A DNA stretch of 8,359 bases from Candidatus Hydrogenedentota bacterium. GTDB taxonomy: Bacteria > Hydrogenedentota > Hydrogenedentia > Hydrogenedentiales > GCA-2746185. Shown here in pieces: positions 1 to 6,633 of the stretch. Positions within the stretch are counted from its first letter, which is position 1, and the number at the start of each line of letters is the position of its first letter. The position numbers and the translations under genes are program-made. Below the pieces are notes generated by a model that ran no database searches, was not told where the DNA came from, and saw only the letters and a list, made by a program, of their open reading frames with translations. Location: assembly GCA_012965445.1 (NCBI GenBank), contig DTSJ01000363.1, positions 1-8,359 on the forward strand. Reading direction: 5' to 3'.

Positions 1-2
1 AT

Positions 3-932
3 ATCGCGGACGCCCGTGAGATGGGCTATTTGATAAAGCTGCTCGCGGTGTATCGTGATATAGACGGTGGGAAAGGGGGTGTCGGAAAGAGCTGCCTCGC
101 AGTGAACATGTCTGTCGAGATAGCCCGGCGCGGCTGGCGCGCGGTGATTGTTGACGCTGACCTCGGATGTTCCAACATCGAGACCCTGCTGGGTATGCCG
201 CCCGGTGCGCCGTTGGACGACTATTTCTTTGACGGAGACGAAGGCTCGCTCAATTCCATGATTACGGCATCGCCCTACGACAATCTCAGCATCGTACCCG
301 GCGCGTTCGGTTTGCTGGAAGCAACGGCTCCCGGCGATGCGCACCTGAAACGCTTCCGCAGCGCTATTCGGACCCTTGATGCGGATGTCGTTGTAGTGGA
401 TCTGGATGCCGGGACGCGGCGCGATACACTTGATTTGTTTCTGATGACATCAAAGTCGGGCATAATTGTCACGACACCCGAAAAAACGAGCATGGACAAT
501 GCCTTCAAATTCGTCCGCGCCGTGTTATTTCGAAAAATAGAACTTTTTTACAAGAGCCCTGAGGTTGGTCAACTACTGCGTCATAATGAAACCCTGCCCG
601 ATTTCCTGGCCAGCGTAGAGGGTTGCAGCGCGTTCGAACGGCCCGTTCGTGATCGAATTGTCAACGAAGTGCACGCCCTCGCGGACTCCATATCGCCAAG
701 AATCGTCGTGAATCGTGCTCGAAACGGCTACGAAGCCATGGTCGCTTCAAACATCGTATCAAAGTATATTCGCAACTACCTGCTTATCGAGCCGGATCTG
801 GTCGGATATGTGTTGTTTGATAAACGAATTCCCGAAGCAGTAAACTCAGGGAAACCGTTTGTGGTGAAGCTCCCCAAACACAAGGTAACCCGCAACATAT
901 CAACGATCAGCAACCGCTTGGGATATTTTTAA
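3..932 (+). CDS. MinD/ParA-family P-loop ATPase, probably 5'-partial
   Basis: A deviant Walker A ATPase of the MinD/FlhG (SIMIBI) group. Such proteins dimerise on ATP and position cell structures on membrane or nucleoid. Counting from the ATG at 21, GGKGGVGKS lies at residues 16-24 with the signature lysine K18. VIVDADLG is at 43-49 and VVVVDLDAGT at 123-132. IIVTTPEKTSMDNAFKF (148-164) is the 'TTPEPTS' segment of the subgroup whose Walker B reads DLGAGT; here the glycine is replaced by D129. VVNRARNGYEA (229-239) is the conserved Asn region. The frame is open to the left edge and neither ATG 21 nor GTG 48 has a Shine-Dalgarno, so the gene may begin outside the window. The residues just before the P-loop (YRDID) are unusually polar for strand beta-1. 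The stop lies one base before the bactofilin start, so the two are surely co-transcribed. A plasmid ParA is unlikely because there is no ParB partner or DNA-binding domain. Confidence 0.88.
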   Translation: MADAREMGYLIKLLAVYRDIDGGKGGVGKSCLAVNMSVEIARRGWRAVIVDADLGCSNIETLLGMPPGAPLDDYFFDGDEGSLNSMITASPYDNLSIVPGAFGLLEATAPGDAHLKRFRSAIRTLDADVVVVDLDAGTRRDTLDLFLMTSKSGIIVTTPEKTSMDNAFKFVRAVLFRKIELFYKSPEVGQLLRHNETLPDFLASVEGCSAFERPVRDRIVNEVHALADSISPRIVVNRARNGYEAMVASNIVSKYIRNYLLIEPDLVGYVLFDKRIPEAVNSGKPFVVKLPKHKVTRNISTISNRLGYF

Positions 933-933
933 C

Positions 934-1626
934 ATGTCGAAAGAAGAACGAAAAACGCGCGTCTCCATGCATACTAAACCCGAGCCTTCCGGCAAAGAAG
1001 ACACTTTTTCTGAAATGGAGGATTCCGAAAAAAAGGGATCGCTCTTCGGGAAACTGAACGCACGGTTGCAGGACGCGATTCAGGACGGCCGCAGCGAAGA
1101 CGCGCTGCGCGATGTGCGACGGAAATCCGGGGACGATCAACGTGTTTCCGCCGACGATCTGGCGATTCGCCGCTCCAAGTCAGTCAGCAATCCCCAGCGC
1201 ATGACTGTGCCGGAGGGCGTTATCATCGAAGGCGCACTCACCAGTAGCTCCGAAACAGACATCGCAGGCAGAATCGACGGAAACGTCACAGTCGATGGCC
1301 GACTCGCCCTGTCTCCCAGCGCATTGATTACCGGAACTGTCCGCGCAACCAACTGCCTGATACAGGGATTCGTCGAAGGTAAAGTTGAATGTGACCAAGA
1401 TCTCGAACTCGGCAAATCGGGTAAGATAACCTCTGACGTAACGGTCGGCAATCAAATCGTCGTTTCCGGAATAATCGAAGGGAATATTCGATGCGGCGGA
1501 CGATTACAGTTAACTGAAAGCGCCGATGTGACCGGCAACATACGCGCACGCTCCGTTGTAATCGCGTCCGGTGCGGTGTTCAACGGCACCTGCGCCATGA
1601 GTGCTCCGAAATCTGCGAAAAAGTAG
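934..1626 (+). CDS. Bactofilin (polymer-forming cytoskeletal protein)
   Basis: Bactofilins self-assemble, without nucleotide, into filaments of right-handed beta-helices that scaffold poles, stalks, wall-synthesis sites or chromosome-segregation proteins. The core (about residues 91-222) shows the expected short hydrophobic/Gly repeats of roughly 17-18 residues: DIAGRIDGNVTVDGRL, then LITGTVRATNCLIQGFVEGK, then QIVVSGIIEGNIRCGGRL, then ADVTGNIRARSVVIASGAVF. A short Lys-rich tail (SAPKSAKK) follows. The N-terminal tail of about 85 residues is long for the family, very charged, and contains a possible amphipathic stretch (SLFGKLNARLQDAIQDG, 36-52) that could bind membrane or a partner; this is inference. 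The start at 934 follows the ATPase stop after one base, with GGGA about 10 bases upstream; M12 is a possible later start. Its neighbours recall Myxococcus bactofilins that work with ParA-type proteins. Confidence 0.93.
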   Translation: MSKEERKTRVSMHTKPEPSGKEDTFSEMEDSEKKGSLFGKLNARLQDAIQDGRSEDALRDVRRKSGDDQRVSADDLAIRRSKSVSNPQRMTVPEGVIIEGALTSSSETDIAGRIDGNVTVDGRLALSPSALITGTVRATNCLIQGFVEGKVECDQDLELGKSGKITSDVTVGNQIVVSGIIEGNIRCGGRLQLTESADVTGNIRARSVVIASGAVFNGTCAMSAPKSAKK

Positions 1627-1652
1627 GCGCATCTACTTTGAACTGACTGACT

Positions 1653-1657
1653 GGAAG
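1653..1657 (+). promoter_or_regulatory. Shine-Dalgarno fixing the start of the secreted protein
   Basis: GGAAG lies 6 bases before the ATG at 1664. It supports this start over an in-frame ATG at 1601, which lies inside the end of the bactofilin gene and would put about 21 mostly polar residues ahead of the signal peptide. Confidence 0.6.
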
Positions 1658-1663
1658 ATATCA

Positions 1664-2842
1664 ATGAATTTTTTGATGCAGCACAGACGAATTTTGTGCT
1701 GCTTTTTTTTCGCCCCCGTTCTTTTTTATCCGCTGAATAGTACTGTTGCCGTTGAAGATCTGGACGAGTCACCCCTCGACACGCGGTACGACAGAGTTAT
1801 CGTAAAAGTTCCGGTCGCCGATGTCACATTGGAAGCGCGCAGAGAGGCACTTGCTGCAGCGCATCAACAGGCCTTGTCCATCTGGCTGGAGTCGTTGCTG
1901 GGCGAGGTGAACCAGGAATCCAAGCATTACTTTTCAGGACGTGTTCGTCAGTATGTGATGTCATCCGACGTACTCTCGGAAACGGCGCTGGCACACAAGG
2001 GGGAACTCGAAATCGAGGTCTATCTCGACAAAGACAGACTTCGTTTTGACGCAGCGAGTTTGTTGTTTCCGAGTCGTCCCGTTGCTTCAACGGCCCTGAT
2101 TATCATGGGGCAGGGATTTCTCGACGCCAAATACACCACCCGGCTCGACGATGTCGGTCCGAGCATGTTGACCAAACTTTTTTCCGACAACGGCTTCGTG
2201 CTGAATACACAGGCCGAACTTGACGCCGTCTATTCTCATGAAGACATATTGCGCTGTATCCGCAGCGGTAGCGCGATTGCCGCTCAATTCGCGCGGGCAG
2301 TCAGAATGGACATCGCGATTGTGGGCGAAGTGCGGACCGGAACTATCGAACAAGCAGGGTCGCAAGGCAAAATCAAGGCTTTCGCCGATGTCCTGATTGT
2401 CCGTGCTTCGGACAGCATGCTGCTTGATCGTATCCAGGCAGAGGCTGTTGTGGCGGGAGATGACGCGACCGCAGTTTCGCGTATGGCGGCAGAAGATGCG
2501 ATGTTCAAAGTGCAGCAACGCGTATTGGTGGCCGCGGCGCTGGGTATGCTTGACGACACACCGGGTCAGTGGACGCACTGCGTCATTCGCGGCGAGAACA
2601 TAAAACGCATATCATCGAAAATTGTCCAGTATCTTGAGTCAAAGTCTGCCATTGATTCGTTGGAGCTGTCGCGCAAAGACCGCAATGCACTGGTTTTCGA
2701 TCTCTCCTATTCAGGCAAAACCAGCGCGCTCATTGAAGCCTTGAGTAAAAAAACGGGTGAGGCATACTGGCTTGAACCGGTAACTGTGATAAAGGGTGAA
2801 ATGTTCTTCAACCTGCGCGTACGCGATCAGCCAGTACTGTAA
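1664..2842 (+). CDS. Secreted protein of unknown function, weakly FlgT/LPP20-like
   Basis: I do not recognise a named family with certainty. From the ATG at 1664 the product is 392 residues. A Sec signal peptide is clear: basic QHRR (6-9), hydrophobic ILCCFFFAPVLFYPL (10-24), and a likely cleavage after TVA (about 29). Mature residues about 42-130 read YDRVIVKVPVADVTLEARREA, then a long Ala-rich helix, the pattern of small alpha/beta periplasmic domains such as DUF2066, LPP20 or the FlgT N-domain. Residues about 143-294 (TALIIMG at the start, DIAIVGEVRTG at 216-226, then a strand and VSRMAAEDAMFKVQQRVL) resemble domains in outer-membrane assembly lipoproteins and FlgT. Residues about 303-392 look like a beta-alpha-beta-beta-alpha-beta module. 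No catalytic motif is visible. Position in the operon suggests it is the periplasmic partner of the ATPase/bactofilin pair. The two cysteines are inside the hydrophobic core without a lipobox, so a lipoprotein is unlikely. Confidence 0.75.
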   Translation: MNFLMQHRRILCCFFFAPVLFYPLNSTVAVEDLDESPLDTRYDRVIVKVPVADVTLEARREALAAAHQQALSIWLESLLGEVNQESKHYFSGRVRQYVMSSDVLSETALAHKGELEIEVYLDKDRLRFDAASLLFPSRPVASTALIIMGQGFLDAKYTTRLDDVGPSMLTKLFSDNGFVLNTQAELDAVYSHEDILRCIRSGSAIAAQFARAVRMDIAIVGEVRTGTIEQAGSQGKIKAFADVLIVRASDSMLLDRIQAEAVVAGDDATAVSRMAAEDAMFKVQQRVLVAAALGMLDDTPGQWTHCVIRGENIKRISSKIVQYLESKSAIDSLELSRKDRNALVFDLSYSGKTSALIEALSKKTGEAYWLEPVTVIKGEMFFNLRVRDQPVL

Positions 2843-2898
2843 ATCCGCACACCCGTGTGCTAAAGTGACTCAGCAGTCCCGAGTACAAGGAAAAGACA

Positions 2899-3822
2899 AT
2901 GCCGCGTTTCAGTATTTTGACAAGTCTCTACTGTTCGGCTCCCGATATTTACGAATTCTATGATCGCACGTTGGCCGCTATCGAGAAACTCGAAGGGGAC
3001 TACGAGTTCGTTTTCGTCGATGACGGTTCGCCCGACGACGGCAACGACATTGTCAAGGAACTGATCCAGCGCGATCCGAATGTAAGACTCGTCGAGTTGT
3101 CCCGAAATTTCGGACATCATAAAGCAATTATGATCGGACTCGAAAACGTGCAGGGTGAGCTGGTTTTCATGCTCGATTCGGATCTGGAAGAGGAGCCTGA
3201 ACTGCTCGAAGAATTCTATTCCACCATGATGGATGGCGAGGGCGATATCGATGTTGTATATGGCGTAATGGAAAACAGGAAGGGCGGGCTGATGGAACGT
3301 CTGCCGGGAGCGCTTTTTTACAAGATCATCAATATTTTGTCTGACCAGCCGATTCCAGAGAATGTTATGGCTGCGCGGCTGATGCGTCGGGATTACGTCG
3401 AAAATATCGTGCGGTATCAGGAAACACAACTGTATCTTGGCGGTATTATGACCCTTGCTGGATTCAACCAGGTTCAGTATGTCACCAAAAAATCCAGTAA
3501 AGGCCGCACCACCTACAACTGGGCTCGAAAAGTTTCCCTCGCACTGGATGCGCTTATCTCATACACAAACAAACCGCTCACATTTATCGCCTTTCTGGGA
3601 ATCGGGATATGTCTGAGCTCACTTATCATTGTAGCCTTGTTCGTGTATCGACTATGGAGCGATGGGGGAGAGGTCGAGGGTTGGATGTACGTGCTGGCTT
3701 CCATCTGGTTTTTAGGCGGGCTGACCATTCTCGCAATCGGTCTGGTCGGATTTTACGTCGGGCGGATATTCATCCAGGTTAAACAACGTCCCAACGCCAT
3801 TATAAAGCGAATCCATAACTAA
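2899..3822 (+). CDS. GT2 family glycosyltransferase with two C-terminal membrane helices
   Basis: A GT-A fold enzyme of the DPM1/GtrB/ArnC type, which moves a sugar from a nucleotide donor to a polyprenyl phosphate on the cytoplasmic face of the inner membrane. Key elements: FVFVDDGSPDD (37-47) for nucleotide binding, LSRNFGHHKAIMIGL (67-81), the metal-binding DxD in LDSDLEEEPE (92-101), and KGRTTYNWARKVSLA (201-215), the conserved segment before the membrane domain. Two membrane helices lie at about 228-250 and 262-287, followed by the family's GFYVGRIF and a basic tail. The length of 307 is typical. The start has AAGG 8 bases upstream. It lies 56 bases after the preceding gene and may belong to that transcript. 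It ends tail to tail with the minus-strand aldolase gene. The context suggests surface glycan or lipid modification; donor and acceptor are unknown. Confidence 0.92.
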   Translation: MPRFSILTSLYCSAPDIYEFYDRTLAAIEKLEGDYEFVFVDDGSPDDGNDIVKELIQRDPNVRLVELSRNFGHHKAIMIGLENVQGELVFMLDSDLEEEPELLEEFYSTMMDGEGDIDVVYGVMENRKGGLMERLPGALFYKIINILSDQPIPENVMAARLMRRDYVENIVRYQETQLYLGGIMTLAGFNQVQYVTKKSSKGRTTYNWARKVSLALDALISYTNKPLTFIAFLGIGICLSSLIIVALFVYRLWSDGGEVEGWMYVLASIWFLGGLTILAIGLVGFYVGRIFIQVKQRPNAIIKRIHN

Positions 3823-5793
3823 CTAGCTCGATTGCTCCAACTGTCGACGCATGATCGACGTGCGGACTGACTGTACATTCGCGTTCGCTTCATCTATTGG
3901 CTCAATACCGCCCGTACCGTCGGCCACTCCGATAATGCGCGTCGGCTTCCCGAAGTCATCCACGATTACATCACCGTGGTTCCCGATGAGTCCGCCAGCA
4001 ACTACCGCTACCCCGTCCCACACGCCACTACCCATTTGGTGTCGGACAATACTCTTCATATGTATCAGTTCGATAGCGGTAGCTGCAACGGCTGGTCGAA
4101 AATCAATACGCACAACCTGAAGCCCACGACGCTTCGCTTCGGACAGCGAGTCCTGATCCAGAGATCCGATCCCAGCGTCATACAGTAAGGTATTTTGCGA
4201 AAGGACTTCTACAAGATCCTTAGCGATGATCGGTGTGCGTGGGGAAAGAGCAACAACTGCACTCAGATCGTCAAAATCCCTCAAGGTATCATCGAAAATA
4301 TGAGCACCCGACTTTGCAAAGGAATGTTTCACGGGATCCACGAGTTCTGCATTTCCCAGCACGAGCAGATTTTTTCCCTGGACTGACCCCTCCAGAAGTT
4401 GTGTCAAATGGGAAACGGCTGTTCGTGCCCAAAGAGTGCTGTCATCGTATCGGAGGATCTGAGCATGTGTGAGTGCAGGTACTTTGATCGGCGCATCACC
4501 GGGGTCGAGCAGGATGTAGTCAACGAACGCATCGACAGTCGATACGATTTCGTTCAGTAATGAAGCATCGCTGAGCATAACATTCGAGATCGCGCATCCA
4601 TAGGTCGTTTCGACAAAGGGAGAAACGTGTGTCTCTTCGTGGGAACCGACTACAATGTTGAGTACGCTCGGCATACACTTCTTTCTCGCCTTTTCCTTCA
4701 ATTCAGCAGCCCGCAATCTCGCCTGTGACGGTATATCAGTCGCAGCGCCTTCCTGTGTCGGTGCCAGAGAGAACTGAACAGCCTGTTTCGGGGGCGACGC
4801 CATGAGCTGGCGGGCCATCTCTTCAACGAGTTCAATCGGTGCTTCGACCTGATCATGCTCGGTCACCTTAATAATCAGTTCGCGCGGATCGATGCGATAT
4901 CGTTCAGCCGCATGCAGGATTCGGCTCAAAAATGAACTGTGAAATTTCGCCCGCCCATAGGTGACCCCCATCGGGGAGTATCCGGTATTGTGGAGCAAAG
5001 GCCTAATCAGAGCTTCCGAAATATCCAGGAGCGCGTTTACGTCAATAGACTCGCATAGACCCTTCTTTTGAAGGATAGCGACCAGAATTTCTGTCATCGT
5101 GTTGCCCTCTGATCGCCCCATGCCTTGAAGGGAAGCATCGACAATGGCAGCACCGGATTCAACAGCCTGCAACGAGTTCGCCACGGCCATCGAAAGATTA
5201 TTGTGTCCGTGAAAGCAAACCGGTATCGAACACTTTGCATGCGCCGCATCCAGATAGTCGCGCACATCCGCCGGCAACATGCCTCCGGCTGAATCAACGA
5301 TACACAGATAATCAGCACCTGCTTCTTCGGCCATAAGGCCATACCGGGCAAATTCTTCTGCAGGCACTGCGTATGACTTCATCAGGTTTGAAAACGTGAC
5401 CAGCCCAAGTTCTTTGGCCAGTTTCAGATAGGGTGCTGCCTGATCGACCTCATTTACGTTCGTACCAACCCGAATAAAGTGAGCGCCGCAATCCGCCGCG
5501 AGTCGCACATCGTCTTCTGTACCGATTCCGGGAATGAAAAATGTTCCGAACTTCGATTTGCTAAGGGAAGCCGCCGCCGACTTTAGATAAGCCTCATCCG
5601 TAGCCGCTTGATCGCCTTTCCCCGCACGGGCCGCACCCAGTCCGAGTCCGTGTGCAATCTCAATCCAGCGAATCCCGGCGAATTCCAGTGTTGAAGCAAT
5701 GAGTGCCGTGTCCTGTGCCGTAAATTGAAAATCGATGACATAAGACCCGTCCCGGAGGGTGGTATCAAGTATTTCAACTTCGGCTCTATCCAT
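3823..5793 (-). CDS. HMGL/DmpG-like aldolase fused to an uncharacterised C-terminal domain
   Basis: The N-terminal half (about 1-330) is a TIM-barrel of the pyruvate carboxyltransferase/HMGL group, closest by eye to 4-hydroxy-2-oxovalerate aldolase. Evidence: ILDTTLRDG (8-16) with catalytic-type R14 and metal-type D15; IEIAHGLGLG (44-53), like the EVGHGDGL of DmpG; CIVDSAGG (164-171); metal-binding HGHNN (195-199); and GMGRSEGNT (224-232). YGRAKFHSSFLSRILHAAERY (279-299) resembles the small helical 'communication' domain. After a charged linker (about 345-372) comes a second half of about 285 residues with no clear family. It has a Rossmann-like NLLVLGNAELVDPVKHSFAKSGAHIF (475-500), then VVALSPRTPIIAKDLVEVL and LLYDAGIGSL, and a Gly-rich WDGVAVVAGGLIGNHGDVIV (592-611). 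In DmpG systems the partner is a separate acylating aldehyde dehydrogenase; a fused oxidoreductase is possible here but unproven, as I see no catalytic cysteine motif. M1 fits the family N-terminus; no Shine-Dalgarno is seen. It is the last gene of the operon. Confidence 0.85.
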   Translation of the reverse strand: MDRAEVEILDTTLRDGSYVIDFQFTAQDTALIASTLEFAGIRWIEIAHGLGLGAARAGKGDQAATDEAYLKSAAASLSKSKFGTFFIPGIGTEDDVRLAADCGAHFIRVGTNVNEVDQAAPYLKLAKELGLVTFSNLMKSYAVPAEEFARYGLMAEEAGADYLCIVDSAGGMLPADVRDYLDAAHAKCSIPVCFHGHNNLSMAVANSLQAVESGAAIVDASLQGMGRSEGNTMTEILVAILQKKGLCESIDVNALLDISEALIRPLLHNTGYSPMGVTYGRAKFHSSFLSRILHAAERYRIDPRELIIKVTEHDQVEAPIELVEEMARQLMASPPKQAVQFSLAPTQEGAATDIPSQARLRAAELKEKARKKCMPSVLNIVVGSHEETHVSPFVETTYGCAISNVMLSDASLLNEIVSTVDAFVDYILLDPGDAPIKVPALTHAQILRYDDSTLWARTAVSHLTQLLEGSVQGKNLLVLGNAELVDPVKHSFAKSGAHIFDDTLRDFDDLSAVVALSPRTPIIAKDLVEVLSQNTLLYDAGIGSLDQDSLSEAKRRGLQVVRIDFRPAVAATAIELIHMKSIVRHQMGSGVWDGVAVVAGGLIGNHGDVIVDDFGKPTRIIGVADGTGGIEPIDEANANVQSVRTSIMRRQLEQSS

Positions 5794-5833
5794 AAGAATA
5801 GTGTATCAAGTTCGGTTTGAGTCCGCCAGCGCG

Positions 5834-6619
5834 TCAGCAATCGATCAGCGATTGAATCGTACCGCCGAATATCTGTTGTTGGTCATTTCCGGAAAAATCG
5901 TGCTTTGTCAGAATTTCCAAACTGCGTTCATAGCAGGTTTTCACTGGATCTTCGGGATGATCCGAACCATATACAACTCGGTTCGACCCGATTTTCTTCA
6001 ATGTAAACATGTACTGATCTTCGAAGGGTGTATTCTGAAAATATTTCATCGAAATCGACGTTTCAAGGTACACATTGTCGTTCGCTATCGCCACCACAAA
6101 CGCGTCCATGAAATGAAATCCGCCGCCGTGACACAAAATAATCTTCGCCTCCGGCACCCGCTTCGCCAACACGTCCACGTTCTGCGGCAATTGATCGCGC
6201 AGCGGTGCATGTTTCCACTGGCTCCCGCATATCGCCACAGGAACCTTGAGTTCCGCTGCCTTTTCCGCGACCGGCACGATTCGCTCATCATCCGCCGACA
6301 AGTGCTGGTGCCGCGGGTGCAGCTTCAGTCCGCGCATTCCGTATTCGGTGATGTATTTCTCGAAGTCTGCGACTGCGTTTGCATTCGTGATCGGATTTAC
6401 AGATGCGAAGCCTATCAGATGATCCGGATATTTTTCGCAGCAGTCGATCACATACGAAGTGGGGGTGCAGTACTTGTTGTTGCCCTCAATCGCTGTTACG
6501 ATCGCTTTGTCAACAGGAGATTCATTCAGATTCTCGACGAGAAATTCAGGGCTCAGATCGTACTGATCGCCGAATGATTTTGCGTCCGCATGAATGTGAG
6601 TAAGTGCGTCGATAATCAT
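5834..6619 (-). CDS. Amidohydrolase-2 (ACMSD-type) metal-dependent hydrolase or decarboxylase
   Basis: A TIM-barrel amidohydrolase of 261 residues, small but normal for this branch. Expected metal ligands are all present: THIH (H8, H10), a histidine in ILCHGGGFH (H164), and the aspartate of VVYGSDHPE (D220). GMRGLKLHPRHQ (94-105) is the segment after strand 3, with K99 and H101. Members split amides or lactones or decarboxylate aromatic and 2-pyrone acids; the motifs do not decide which. I chose the ATG giving MIIDALTHIHAD because it matches the canonical short N-terminus. It lies 14 bases after the ATP-grasp stop. An upstream TTG at 6655 would add 12 residues and overlap the ATP-grasp gene. 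Neither has a clear Shine-Dalgarno. The next gene (aldolase) follows after 40 bases, so the two were probably selected to act together. Confidence 0.88.
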   Translation of the reverse strand: MIIDALTHIHADAKSFGDQYDLSPEFLVENLNESPVDKAIVTAIEGNNKYCTPTSYVIDCCEKYPDHLIGFASVNPITNANAVADFEKYITEYGMRGLKLHPRHQHLSADDERIVPVAEKAAELKVPVAICGSQWKHAPLRDQLPQNVDVLAKRVPEAKIILCHGGGFHFMDAFVVAIANDNVYLETSISMKYFQNTPFEDQYMFTLKKIGSNRVVYGSDHPEDPVKTCYERSLEILTKHDFSGNDQQQIFGGTIQSLIDC

Positions 6620-6633
6620 TGAGGAAGGGTACG

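Noticed and set aside
3..932. Plasmid or chromosome partition parAB locus
   Set aside because: No ParB or parS-like repeats follow; the DLDAGT and TTPEKTS motifs point to the MinD/FlhG side of the family.
1641..1653. ACTG repeated three times between bactofilin and the next gene
   Set aside because: Too short to be a functional repeat; likely chance.
1601..1663. Upstream ATG for the secreted protein
   Set aside because: It overlaps the bactofilin end and places a charged extension before a clear signal peptide; the ATG at 1664 has GGAAG at good spacing.
2847..2860. Perfect GCACAC/GTGTGC inverted repeat after the secreted-protein gene, as a terminator
   Set aside because: The stem is short, the loop very tight, and no T-tract follows; transcription could continue into the GT2 gene.
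5759..6577. Long plus-strand frame of 272 codons opposite the amidohydrolase
   Set aside because: Mirror of a real gene: the minus strand has all the amidohydrolase metal motifs, while the plus-strand product is Arg/His-rich without any domain.
3823..6619. Meta-cleavage aromatic degradation operon (aldolase plus ACMSD-like decarboxylase)
   Set aside because: No ring-cleavage dioxygenase, hydratase or acylating aldehyde dehydrogenase is present, and an ATP-grasp ligase does not fit that pathway.
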